A DNA stretch of 64,000 bases, taken from assembly GCF_024363565.1 (NCBI RefSeq), contig NZ_JAJEKE010000023.1, positions 1 to 64,000 on the forward strand, written 5' to 3'. Within the stretch, counting starts at the first letter, position 1. The number at the start of each line of letters is the position of its first letter. The notes below the pieces were generated by a model, which worked only from the letters and a program-made list of their open reading frames with translations, had not been told where the DNA came from and did no database searches. The translations under genes were made by a program, and so were the position numbers. Source of the stretch: Lutispora saccharofermentans (GTDB lineage Bacteria > Bacillota > Clostridia > Lutisporales > Lutisporaceae). This document shows, piece by piece, positions 44,822 to 52,992 of this stretch.

Positions 44822-45065
44822 TTGTTGCTTTAACTGATAACGATTGCGAAAGCTCCGGGACTAAGACTTTGTAAGCTTGCATAGGGTTGCGTCAAAACTA
44901 ACAAACTTTAAGTCTCTTCACATTGAACGAGACTTCATTGCTATGAAAGTCCAGCGACCTTGTCATCCTGAGGGCTATGCCCGAAGGATCTAATTTGAGA
45001 TTCTTCAGTCGCTTTGCTCCTTCAGAATGACAGGGAATGCACTCTTTTATCAGTCAGCGCAACAA
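44822..45065. repeat. MITE-like element, family A (copy 1), with an internal family B repeat
   Basis: Ends TTGTTGCTTTAACTGATAA (44822-44840) and TTATCAGTCAGCGCAACAA (45047-45065) are imperfect terminal inverted repeats; the inner part resembles the other family A copies (CTTTGTAAGCTTGCATAGGG). A family B unit (44923-45032, inverted relative to copy 1) sits inside. It abuts the stop codon of the FAD subunit gene, so it did not disrupt it. Confidence 0.75.
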
Positions 45066-45926
45066 TTAATACAGTAAAATCAATTTTTCTGCGGCCGTGA
45101 GGCAGGCTTCCCTGAAAACAGCCTTTACCGCAACTCTCTTATAAGGCATAGAAGCTCTGGATTCAAGCCTTTCAGCCACTTCCCTGGATAGAACATCTGC
45201 TGCTCCTTCTATATTTTGCTCATTGAATACGGCATCCTTAAGGTAGTTCTCTGTCTTTTCTTCTTTAGTCGCTTTTATTCCAAGGCTGCCTGTATATATG
45301 CAGATATCTTGAATCCTGTTTTCGGTCAATAATATTTTGACTGCGCAGGATATGGTGGATATGCTTAAAGCGTTTCTCCTGCCCAGCTTAGAAAATCCAC
45401 AGCCCTCATTTTCTCTTAAAATGTTAAAATTTATTGACTTTAATATTTCGACCTCATTCAGCTCAGTTTTTCCTTTATTGTTTATAAAGCTGCTGAGAGG
45501 TGCTTGCCTTACGCCCCTTTGGCTGATGATCACGCATTCAGCGCCCAGGGCCATAAATAAAGGTATGCTATCTGCTGCCGGTGCAGCATTACAAATGTTT
45601 CCCCCTATGGTTGCCCGATTTTGTATTTGAACTGCCCCCATCTTCATAGCCATATTTACAAGAAAAGGCAATCGCTCTTTTATATACCGATTTTCAATTA
45701 TATCTGTGAAGGTTACGGCAGAGCCTATGCTTATCTTATCTTTCTCAATCTTTATTTCCCTGAGTTCAGACAGGCCGCTTATATCAACCAGAAGCTCCGG
45801 TTTTTCCTCTTGATTTCTAAGCTGTATAATTAAATCCGTACCGCCTGCAATGATTTTGCTTCCCTCATAAGATGCCAATACTAAGGCTTCATTCAATGTA
45901 CCGGGTTTATATAGCTTGATATCCAT
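45066..45926 (-). CDS. Molybdenum hydroxylase FAD-binding subunit (XdhB/NdhF type)
   Basis: 286 residues, FAD-binding domain of the CO dehydrogenase flavoprotein type: SYEGSKIIAGGTDLIIQLRN for the FAD pyrophosphate loop, then IQNRATIGGNICNAAPAAD, the second FAD loop, and a C-terminal domain. It delivers electrons from the Fe-S subunit to NAD+ or another acceptor. It lies 20 bp after the amidohydrolase gene and is separated from the Fe-S subunit gene by a MITE. Confidence 0.92.
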   Translation of the reverse strand: MDIKLYKPGTLNEALVLASYEGSKIIAGGTDLIIQLRNQEEKPELLVDISGLSELREIKIEKDKISIGSAVTFTDIIENRYIKERLPFLVNMAMKMGAVQIQNRATIGGNICNAAPAADSIPLFMALGAECVIISQRGVRQAPLSSFINNKGKTELNEVEILKSINFNILRENEGCGFSKLGRRNALSISTISCAVKILLTENRIQDICIYTGSLGIKATKEEKTENYLKDAVFNEQNIEGAADVLSREVAERLESRASMPYKRVAVKAVFREACLTAAEKLILLY

Positions 45927-45945
45927 ATATATTCCCCCATCATCC

Positions 45946-47292
45946 TTAAAGACTATCTTTGATTATTCTGCTTTTGCTTATCTGTCTGCTGATAAGCCTA
46001 TTGCAATTATCCTTTATTTCCTCTTCATTTAAAGTCTTAAGCATCCTATCTTCCATCAGTATCTTGCCATCTACTATGGTCGTGATCACATCCGAAGCCT
46101 TGGCAGAATATACTACCCGTGATATCAAATTGACTTCCATAGATGGTGCGGTATGAATATTATCTAAATCCAATATTGCTAAATCTGCCTTTTTTCCGAT
46201 TTCCAAGCTGCCTATTTCATCTTCCAGGCCTATGGCTTTGGCCCCGCCTAAGGTAGCAAGCTCAAAAATGGTTTCCGCAGGCATGACGGTAGAGTCTAAC
46301 AGCCTTCCCTTTTGAATCAACGCTGCTGTTCTCATTTCATTAAACATATCCATATTGTTGTTGCAGGGTGTTCCGTCCGCTCCAATAGATACATTGATGC
46401 CCATTTTCATCATTTCCGGTATTTTCGCAATGCCGGATGCCAATTTCAAATTGGAATTTGGGCAGTGGGCAACCTTGGTCCCCGTTTCCGCAAGGATTTT
46501 CATCTCATCATCATCCAGCCATATGCAATGGGCAAGAATGAGATTGGACCCTGTAAGCCCTATCTTCTTTAGATATGAAATGTTCCTCATCCCCCTGTCC
46601 TTCATGACGAATTCGATTTCCCCCAGATTTTCAGAGGCATGAGTATGTATCATCGCATTGTTTTCCCCGGCTAAATCCCTGACGCGCATCAGCAGCTCCT
46701 CGGTGCAGGAGACTACAAATCTTGGGGCAAAGGCATACCTGATCCTGCCATTATCCTTCATATGCCATTTGTTTAACAGATAGAGACTCTCCTCAATAGA
46801 ATCCTCTGTCCTTTCCATCATAGTTGAAGGTACATCTGCGCCATAATCCATCATGCATTTTCCTGTTATCGCCCTGATGCCGGGTTCATATATGGCATCT
46901 ATCGCACTGTCTGTATGATGCACGGATTCCATATCCACTACCGTTGTTGTCGCCCCTTTGATCAGCTCTGATATGCCAAGCTTTGCCGAATAATAGTTGG
47001 ATTCACTGTCATGGGCACCTTCTAATGGCCATATCCTCTTTTTCAGCCAATCCATAAGCTCCAAATCGTCACCCTGCCCTCTGAAAAGTGCCTGCGTAAG
47101 ATGCACATGAGATTGTATAAGGCCCGGAATTATGACTTTGCCATAGGCATTTATCTCTTTATCTGCTTTAATATCCGGATCATGCCCCATAAATTGTATT
47201 CTGCCGTCTGCTACTAATATATCACCCTCAAAGATATCTCTCTTTGGGTTCATAGTTACAATAGTACCATCTTTGATCAGCAAGGTGTCCAT
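45946..47292 (-). CDS. Amidohydrolase of the TrzA/SsnA/MTA deaminase group
   Basis: 448 residues. The metal site is seen as SHVHLTQALFRGQGDDL (HxH), the IHTHASE stretch (His), ILAHC and GADGTPCNNN (Asp). The group contains guanine deaminase, S-adenosylhomocysteine deaminase and SsnA. In this locus it could deaminate guanine to xanthine, or, as I think at least as likely, hydrolyse the amino group of 4-aminoimidazole to imidazolone. It is the first gene after the permease on the same strand; a small MITE lies between them. Confidence 0.85.
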   Translation of the reverse strand: MDTLLIKDGTIVTMNPKRDIFEGDILVADGRIQFMGHDPDIKADKEINAYGKVIIPGLIQSHVHLTQALFRGQGDDLELMDWLKKRIWPLEGAHDSESNYYSAKLGISELIKGATTTVVDMESVHHTDSAIDAIYEPGIRAITGKCMMDYGADVPSTMMERTEDSIEESLYLLNKWHMKDNGRIRYAFAPRFVVSCTEELLMRVRDLAGENNAMIHTHASENLGEIEFVMKDRGMRNISYLKKIGLTGSNLILAHCIWLDDDEMKILAETGTKVAHCPNSNLKLASGIAKIPEMMKMGINVSIGADGTPCNNNMDMFNEMRTAALIQKGRLLDSTVMPAETIFELATLGGAKAIGLEDEIGSLEIGKKADLAILDLDNIHTAPSMEVNLISRVVYSAKASDVITTIVDGKILMEDRMLKTLNEEEIKDNCNRLISRQISKSRIIKDSL

Positions 47293-47322
47293 GTCTGTGT
47301 CCCCCTTTCATTGTTTCAATAA

Positions 47323-47475
47323 GGGGGCTGTTGCATAACACATTCAACCTGTCATTCTAAAGGAGTAAAGCGACTGAAGAATCTTAAATTAGATCCTTCG
47401 AGCATAGCCCTCAGGATGACAAGGTCGCTGGACTTTCATATTAATGTAAAAGTTGGAATTTTGCAACAGCCTCCC
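47323..47475. repeat. MITE-like element, family C, with an internal family B repeat
   Basis: GGGGGCTGTTGCA at 47323-47335 and TTGCAACAGCCTCCC at 47461-47475 are inverted ends; GGCTGTTGCA is perfect. A family B unit fills most of the inside (47350-47446). It lies between the permease and the amidohydrolase genes. Confidence 0.7.
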
Positions 47476-47482
47476 GGCCTGA

Positions 47483-48820
47483 CTATACTATAAACTTAAA
47501 AACAAAAATCAGTGACAGTACATACATCACGATTGATACTTCCTTTGCTTTTCCCGTTAATGTTTTAAGTAAAGTATATGACAGCATTCCAAAAACAATG
47601 CCTTCGGCAATACTATAGGATATAGGCATCATGATGATCGTTAAAAACGCAGGTATTGCTTCAGTATAGTCCTTCAGATCGATCCTCAAGATCGGCTCCA
47701 TCATAAACAACCCTACCAAAATCAATGCAGGGGCGGTAGCTGCCCCGGGTATTATCAGGAATATGGGAGAGAACAACAGAGCCAGCAAGAATAAAACTCC
47801 TGTTGTTAAAGCTGTCAGCCCTGTCCTTCCCCCCTCAGCAACCCCCGATGCGCTTTCCACATAGGTGGTTACCGTACTGGTCCCAAACAGTGAACCCAAA
47901 ACGGTTCCAATGGCATCCGTAAGGAGTACGTTGCTGGCCTTAGGAAGTTTTCCGTCCTTGTCCAGCATATCTGCCTTGGAAGCAACTCCTATGACTGTTC
48001 CCACAGTATCGAAGACATCTACAAACAGGAAAGTAAACATGATGATCAAAAAATCAATGCTGAATATAGTTGACCAATCTGTTTTTAATACTGCAAGGAA
48101 TGTAGGAGCCATGGACAGAGGAGCTTGAATAATGCTTTCCGGCAGCTTGGCCACACCCATGATTATTCCTATAGCCGTTGATATTAATATACCTATGAAT
48201 AAGGCTCCCTTTACTCTTTTATGCAACAATACTCCGGTTATTATTAAACCCAGTACGGCAAGTATGGCAGACGGGCTTTTCATGTCTCCAAGCTCTAATA
48301 TTGCCCCTCCGGCTTTGACGATCCCCGCATTTACAAAGCCTATAAAGGCAATGAAAAGCCCAATGCCTGCACTGACCGCATATTTCAAGTTCATGGGTAT
48401 CGAATCGATAATTGCTTCTCTGACCTTAAAAAAGGACATTATTATGAATATTATTCCTTCCACAAATACCGCAGTTAAAGCCAATTGCCAGCTATAGCCC
48501 ATGCCGATTACCACTCCATAGGCAAAGAAAGAATTAAGCCCCATGCCCGGTGCCAGGGCGAAGGGGTAATTGGCCAAAAAGGCCATCAGGATCGTTGTGA
48601 GTCCGGATGCAAGGCAGGTGGCGGTCAATACAGCGCCGAAGTCCATACCTGCTTCTTTCAATGTCAAAGGATTTACAATGATGATATAAGCCATAGTCAT
48701 AAATGTGGTTAACCCGGCTATGATTTCAGTTCTAACAGTAGTCTTATGCTCGTTTAATTTAAACAGCTTTTCCAACATACCTGAGTTAGGATTTTTGTTT
48801 GCTCTTGTCTGCAAATCCAC
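47483..48820 (-). CDS. AzgA/PbuG-type purine permease (NCS2)
   Basis: 445 residues with 12 or so membrane helices. Starts at GTG with GGAGG 7-8 bp upstream. AzgA-type hallmarks are TFMTMAYIIIVNP near the start, PFALAPGMGLNSFFAY (core helix) and FLFVDVFDTVGTVIG, ending GTSTVTTYVESASGVAEGG. The subfamily imports adenine, guanine and hypoxanthine by proton symport. It is in the middle of the purine locus and would supply the substrates for Ade and the hydroxylase. Confidence 0.92.
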   Translation of the reverse strand: MDLQTRANKNPNSGMLEKLFKLNEHKTTVRTEIIAGLTTFMTMAYIIIVNPLTLKEAGMDFGAVLTATCLASGLTTILMAFLANYPFALAPGMGLNSFFAYGVVIGMGYSWQLALTAVFVEGIIFIIMSFFKVREAIIDSIPMNLKYAVSAGIGLFIAFIGFVNAGIVKAGGAILELGDMKSPSAILAVLGLIITGVLLHKRVKGALFIGILISTAIGIIMGVAKLPESIIQAPLSMAPTFLAVLKTDWSTIFSIDFLIIMFTFLFVDVFDTVGTVIGVASKADMLDKDGKLPKASNVLLTDAIGTVLGSLFGTSTVTTYVESASGVAEGGRTGLTALTTGVLFLLALLFSPIFLIIPGAATAPALILVGLFMMEPILRIDLKDYTEAIPAFLTIIMMPISYSIAEGIVFGMLSYTLLKTLTGKAKEVSIVMYVLSLIFVFKFIV

Positions 48821-48918
48821 GTTATTCCCTCCTTTTATTGATCTATTTTGGAAAAAGTTATAGCTATACCTCCCTTCGCTTTTGCCTTTATCCTGTATCC
48901 GATAACTAAATTAATCGG

Positions 48919-49194
48919 TTGTGGTAGCTGATAACAAGTATAAAGCTTCAAGGCTAAGACTTTGTAAGCTTGTATAGGGCTGCGTCAAAACTCGCATGTA
49001 GTCTTTGTCATTACTTTTAAGATTCAAGTAAGTTATGAGAGTTCTAGATTTAACAGCATATAGGCTCAAACAGTTGACGCAGCTTTTCCTATTGCCCCAG
49101 GGCACCTTCTCTTGCTCCTGTGTCGCAATTCACCTTGACTTCGCTAACAAACTCTAAGCCGCTTCACAAAATACTTTTTTATCAGCTACCACAA
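48919..49194. repeat. MITE-like element, family A (copy 2)
   Basis: Perfect 16-bp ends: TTGTGGTAGCTGATAA (48919-48934) and TTATCAGCTACCACAA (49179-49194). The centre is homologous to copy 3 at 55612-55848, in inverse orientation. A family D unit (49091-49135) lies near the right end. It separates the permease gene from the second adenine deaminase gene; the rest of this 378-bp gap holds only the permease leader. Confidence 0.8.
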
Positions 49195-49198
49195 TGAG

Positions 49199-51007
49199 TT
49201 AAATTACAGGCGGCAATATTTCAAAGCTGTTGACATCTATCAGACCTTTGTCGGTGATCTTCCACTTGGGGCTTGTAGTCAAAGCCAGGAATGACAGGTG
49301 CATAAAAGGCGCATGAACTTTGCATCCAAGCCTATCCTTTACCGCATTGTTGAGCTCCCGCATCTTGCTGCTGAGCTCATAGGCTGTCAGCTCATCGGTG
49401 ATCAAGCCCCCGACAGGCAGGGACAATTCATTCAATACTGCCCCGCCCTTTGCTATGGCTATACCGCCTTTCATTTCTATGACCCTGTTGATCGCCAGCG
49501 CCATATCCTTTGTATTCGTGCCTATCGCTATGATATTATGCGCATCATGTGCAATGCTCTCAGCAAAAGCACCCTCCTTGAGGCCAAAGCCGGTCACAAA
49601 AGCTTTGCCGATGCCTCCGGTTTTCCCATATCGTTCTACACAAGCGATGTGCAAAATATCATTGCTTATATCGCATTGAACTTTTCCATCAGATACCCTC
49701 AAATCTACGACCTTTGCATCCGTAAGATTTTGATCGGGTATGAGGACTATGCATCTGGCCGCCGCCTTATCGCCGTCTTTATATATCTCCAATTTTTCTT
49801 TGGAAACAGGGCTGCACTTAACCGAATTCTTAACAGCATCAGGATATTTGTAGAGCGGCAGCTTTATCAGCAATTCTCCGCCGTTGGAGATGAGCTTCCC
49901 GTTTATAAATACTGCCGCTATCTTCATCTGAGCTAAATCTTCGATGATTGCGATGTCTGCAAGCTTCCCCGGCGCCAATACTCCAATATCATTGAAACCA
50001 AAATAGGCGGCCGGATTGATCGTGGCCATCTGTATCGCTTCTTCGGGTCTCACCCCTTGGGCTATGGTCCTCCTTATTATTTCATTCATATGACCTTGCT
50101 CCGCCAAATCATCGGACAGCATATCATCAGTGGCTAAGATAAGCCTTCGTGAATCCAAGCCTTCCTCAGTCAACGCCTTAATGCATTCAGCCATATTCCT
50201 CTGAGTTGAGCCCTCTCTCATAAAAACATATATGCCGTATCTCAATTTTTCGACGCATTCCTCTTTAGTGGTAGTCTCATGGCAGGAGCATCGCCCTCCG
50301 CAGCTGATTATATGAGCGGCGAGTTCTTCACCAAAAAGCTCCGGTGCATTTCCGTCAACGATTTTACCCAATGATGCCGCATAGGCAGTTGATGCGACCA
50401 AATCATCGATGGCCTCCGGTGTATGCTTATATACATTTTTAACATTGCTGAATCCTTGGAGCTCCCCGATTCCTGCTATATTTTTATAGTGAAGCAGATC
50501 TTCCATATCCGTTGAATCGATATCAGCACCCGCCGTTTCAAGAGTAGGACTGTCAGGAGCCATAGCGGGAACCACAAGCCTTATCCTGTTTGGCACCGCA
50601 TCAGCTTCCTCCGCCATAGCCTTTATACCTATGGGACCCAACGCATTGCCTATTTCATGGGGATCTGCAACAATCGTCGTAGTGCCCGACGGAATCGATA
50701 GCTTTGAAAACTCAGTAATAGTGAGCATGCTGCTTTCAAAATGCATATGTGAATCTATAAAGCCCGGAGAAATGTGCTTGCCTCGTACATCAATGACCTT
50801 TGTCCTGCTCCCGATAAGCCCGGATGCATCTCCAACCATCATTATGTATTTACCCTTTATTGCTACATCTCCGGGATAGATCTCCCTTGTGATGACATTT
50901 ACTATATTGCCTCCGTAAAGCACGATATCGGCAAATCCTCCCTCACCCAATAAATGATTGATCAGCATCCTATGATCTACTGCCATTTTTATATGATCGG
51001 TTTTCAC
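49199..51007 (-). CDS. Adenine deaminase (copy 2), BMC-adjacent
   Basis: 602 residues, slightly longer than copy 1, with the same motifs: SHMHFESSML (HxH), DPHEIGNALG, GNAPELFGEE, ATDDMLSDDL and the C-terminal IAHDAHNIIAIGTN. Overall it differs from copy 1 considerably, so it is an old paralogue, not a recent duplicate. The start is GTG at 51007; an inner ATG at 50986 is possible. It follows the BMC vertex gene by 12 bp and may be associated with the compartment, with copy 1 in the cytosol, or it may act on a different 6-aminopurine. Confidence 0.92.
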   Translation of the reverse strand: MKTDHIKMAVDHRMLINHLLGEGGFADIVLYGGNIVNVITREIYPGDVAIKGKYIMMVGDASGLIGSRTKVIDVRGKHISPGFIDSHMHFESSMLTITEFSKLSIPSGTTTIVADPHEIGNALGPIGIKAMAEEADAVPNRIRLVVPAMAPDSPTLETAGADIDSTDMEDLLHYKNIAGIGELQGFSNVKNVYKHTPEAIDDLVASTAYAASLGKIVDGNAPELFGEELAAHIISCGGRCSCHETTTKEECVEKLRYGIYVFMREGSTQRNMAECIKALTEEGLDSRRLILATDDMLSDDLAEQGHMNEIIRRTIAQGVRPEEAIQMATINPAAYFGFNDIGVLAPGKLADIAIIEDLAQMKIAAVFINGKLISNGGELLIKLPLYKYPDAVKNSVKCSPVSKEKLEIYKDGDKAAARCIVLIPDQNLTDAKVVDLRVSDGKVQCDISNDILHIACVERYGKTGGIGKAFVTGFGLKEGAFAESIAHDAHNIIAIGTNTKDMALAINRVIEMKGGIAIAKGGAVLNELSLPVGGLITDELTAYELSSKMRELNNAVKDRLGCKVHAPFMHLSFLALTTSPKWKITDKGLIDVNSFEILPPVI

Positions 51008-51019
51008 ATGCTCAACCCC

Positions 51020-51289
51020 TTATCCGTTAAGGTCTATCTTGTCAACTATTCCAACTATTGCTGCATCCACGGGAACTCCGGATTTTTTCACAGCATAGGG
51101 CGCTACGCTGCCTGTGACATAAATAACCACTTCACCCACTCCGGCACCCACGGTATCTACTGCAATAAGAGGGTTATCCCTATCCTGCCCCACAAAATCC
51201 ATGGGCTGGGTTATCAAAAGCTTGGACCCTACCAGGCCTTCATCCTTTCTGGTAGCGATAACCGTACCTATTACCCTTCCTATAAGCAT
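51020..51289 (-). CDS. BMC vertex protein, BMC-P (EutN/CcmL family)
   Basis: 89 residues from the ATG at 51289 (GGAGG upstream). MLIGRVIGTVIATRKDEGLV is the typical EutN/CcmL opening, with the second half GAGVGEVVIYVTGSVAPYAV. These proteins form pentamers that cap the vertices of the icosahedral shell. It is the only BMC-P gene in the window. It lies downstream of the shell block, separated by a family B repeat from the small EutQ-like gene. Confidence 0.93.
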   Translation of the reverse strand: MLIGRVIGTVIATRKDEGLVGSKLLITQPMDFVGQDRDNPLIAVDTVGAGVGEVVIYVTGSVAPYAVKKSGVPVDAAIVGIVDKIDLNG

Positions 51290-51327
51290 TTTATATTCCT
51301 CCAAAACTTCTATTTAACACTGAATTA

Positions 51328-51476
51328 TCATGCGGTATCCGCACAACGGTAAACAAAAACAGTCCCGGTCATTCTGAAGGAGCCTGCGACTGAAGAATCT
51401 TAAATTAGATCCTTCGGGCATAGCTCTCAGGATGACAAGGTCGCTGGACTATCATAGCAATGAAGTCTCGTTTGAC
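51328..51476 (+). repeat. Dispersed repeat, family B (copy 4), with left extension
   Basis: Starts GCGGTATCCGCACAACGGTA, a motif also related to the DNA on both sides of the IS110 insertion, followed by the family B unit (CGGTCATTCTGAAGGAGCC onwards) and ending GAAGTCTCGTTT. It sits between two genes of the BMC operon. Confidence 0.75.
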
Positions 51477-51493
51477 ATGCATCTGCATCCTTC

Positions 51494-51718
51494 TTATTTC
51501 AAGATCAGGGCTATTTTTCTTTGTTTCAGCCTATCCTTTGCCAGGGGAGTGATGATATATCCCTTTGAAAGGATGAGCTCCTGACCGTCTTTCAACTCGT
51601 TTATATCGCTTTCAGTGATAACCCTTTTGCCTCTCTCAGCTTCGGTGAATACCGGTGACCTCTTGTCGTGCGTGAGGTTTTGAAGAACCTCATAAGTAAA
51701 TTTTCGTTTGTCTGCCAC
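51494..51718 (-). CDS. Small BMC-associated protein with an EutQ/EutT-like motif
   Basis: 74 residues from GTG at 51718, 8 bp after GGAGG. The C-terminal half (VITESDINEL ... IITPLAKDRLKQRKI) follows the pattern VTExDVxxL...ITPLAxDxxxxxxI seen in several proteins encoded in BMC loci, for example at the start of EutQ-like and EutT-like proteins. The function is not known. It lies 18 bp upstream of nothing but repeat DNA, and directly after the first BMC-H gene in the operon. Confidence 0.7.
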   Translation of the reverse strand: MADKRKFTYEVLQNLTHDKRSPVFTEAERGKRVITESDINELKDGQELILSKGYIITPLAKDRLKQRKIALILK

Positions 51719-51750
51719 GGAGTAGACCTCCAATCACAACAATCATGTAT

Positions 51751-52032
51751 CTACTTATTTTCTTTCAGCATTACCCTTTCAACCTCTGCATGAGGCCTGG
51801 GTATTACATGCACCGAGAAAAGCTCTCCCACCGCTCTGGCGGCCTCGGCGCCTACATCCGTTGCAGCCTTTACTGCGCCCACATCCCCCCGCACCATAAC
51901 GGTGACCAAGCCGAAACCTATCCTCTCGTAGCCTACTATGGTTACATTGGCCGCCTTTACCATTGCATCAGCAGCTTCTATTGCCCCTACCAAGCCCTTG
52001 GTTTCTATTAATCCCAATGCTTCTCCGTTCAT
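51751..52032 (-). CDS. BMC shell protein, BMC-H (copy 1)
   Basis: 93 residues, a single BMC domain: [20 protein letters not shown], the pore-facing [14 protein letters not shown] region and the family-typical end ...VHVIPRPH. It forms hexamers that tile the shell facets and whose central pore passes substrates. Start ATG with GAGGAAA upstream. It is closest to the other two BMC-H genes here and likely co-assembles with them. Confidence 0.96.
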   Translation of the reverse strand: MNGEALGLIETKGLVGAIEAADAMVKAANVTIVGYERIGFGLVTVMVRGDVGAVKAATDVGAEAARAVGELFSVHVIPRPHAEVERVMLKENK

Positions 52033-52371
52033 TTACTTTTCCTCCTCAATTTTATTATCCAATAATATCTGATTGTATTTCTCTTCGAATTTCATAAAGA
52101 TTTGTTCCAATTCCTCATGGGGCCTTGGTATTACATGGACAGCAATGACCTTCCCCACTTTTTTTGCTGCTATTTCACCCGCCTCCACAGATGACTGAAC
52201 GGCAGCTACCTGACCTGCTATTTCAATAGTGATGCTTATTGCTTTATCCACTCCGATCACCTTTTCACAGCCGACAAGCCTTACGTCCGCATTTTTACAG
52301 GCAGCATCCAGAGCTGCTAAAGCTGTTGTCAACCCTACTACCTCTATAAGACCTAAAGCACCTCCAGCCAT
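52033..52371 (-). CDS. BMC shell protein, BMC-H with C-terminal extension (copy 2)
   Basis: 112 residues from the ATG at 52371 (GGAGG at 7 bp; an ATG 3 bp earlier is possible). A BMC domain (GALGLIEVVGLTTALAALDA ... [12 protein letters not shown]) plus about 20 extra charged residues at the C-terminus (FEEKYNQILLDNKIEEEK), which would face the shell surface or lumen. Its pore-flanking residues differ from the other two copies, so it may have a different selectivity. The gene overlaps the stop of the preceding unknown gene. Confidence 0.95.
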   Translation of the reverse strand: MAGGALGLIEVVGLTTALAALDAACKNADVRLVGCEKVIGVDKAISITIEIAGQVAAVQSSVEAGEIAAKKVGKVIAVHVIPRPHEELEQIFMKFEEKYNQILLDNKIEEEK

Positions 52372-52373
52372 CA

Positions 52374-52676
52374 TCAAACCTCCCTGTACAGCTTGCCTAT
52401 AGAAGCCAAACTCACTAAATTCTTACTCGCTTTATTCATTTCATTTTGCTCTTCAGCAGGCTCATCTCTTTGATAATCTTTCTGCAGTTCCTCTAAAGTA
52501 ATCAGCTTTATCCCTTTGTCGGCAATATGATCATGCTCCGCTAATATCTCCTTTAGCAGCCTTTCTTGCTCTTTCCTGAGATTCGCGGCACCGGTATTCT
52601 TGTTTTGTACCTGTGCATTGATTGAAGGTTTGTTTATCGTGTTATTAAGCATGACTCTCATCAAAGGATTCGGCAC
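52374..52676 (-). CDS. Unknown 100-residue protein encoded between BMC-H genes
   Basis: Begins at GTG, 7 bp after GGAGGG, and ends overlapping the next BMC-H start, so it is clearly translated in the shell operon. It is hydrophilic, with a helical, charged centre (LRKEQERLLKEILAEHDHI ... LITLEELQKDY) and an amphipathic C-terminal helix (NKASKNLVSLASIGKLYREV) that has the hydrophobic spacing of an encapsulation peptide. I do not recognise a family. A scaffold, cargo-linking or shell-capping role is possible by position only. Confidence 0.75.
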   Translation of the reverse strand: MPNPLMRVMLNNTINKPSINAQVQNKNTGAANLRKEQERLLKEILAEHDHIADKGIKLITLEELQKDYQRDEPAEEQNEMNKASKNLVSLASIGKLYREV

Positions 52677-52688
52677 AACGCATCCCTC

Positions 52689-52973
52689 CTATATCATATC
52701 TATCAGAGAAATGAATCTTATTACATCCTCATGAGGCCTTGGCAATACATTGCAGGCTATCAATTCTCCTATATTGCCGATGGAGTTTTTCCCTGCCTCC
52801 ACTGCTGATTTCACCGCAGCCACATCGCCTTCTACCATGGCAATGACAAAGCCTGAGCCTACAACATAAAACTTTGATATGTTTACATCGGCGGTCTTCA
52901 CCATCGAATCCGAAGCTTGTATGGCTGCTGTCATTCCCCTTGTCTCTATCATGCCAAGGGCTTCTCTCCCCAT
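52689..52973 (-). CDS. BMC shell protein, BMC-H (copy 3)
   Basis: 94 residues, single BMC domain: REALGMIETRGMTAAIQASD, GDVAAVKSAVEAG and NVLPRPHEDV. The hexamer contact residues are conserved; several core positions differ from copies 1 and 2. It is the first shell gene after the decarboxylase and 19 bp from it. No BMC-T (tandem-domain) shell gene is present in the window. Confidence 0.96.
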   Translation of the reverse strand: MGREALGMIETRGMTAAIQASDSMVKTADVNISKFYVVGSGFVIAMVEGDVAAVKSAVEAGKNSIGNIGELIACNVLPRPHEDVIRFISLIDMI

Positions 52974-52992
52974 TTATATCCCTCCAGAAATA

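Noticed and set aside
48821-48918. Purine riboswitch in the leader of the purine permease gene
   Set aside because: The leader is short and I find no three-way junction with the conserved loop-loop bases; nothing in 48821-48918 resembles the purine aptamer core.
48911-49105. A 64-residue minus-strand frame with KSCVNCLSLYAVKS, with a counterpart at 55659-55877 on the plus strand
   Set aside because: Both frames lie inside family A MITE copies. Their similarity follows from repeat homology, no ribosome binding site is present, and the frames use different ends, so I do not call genes.
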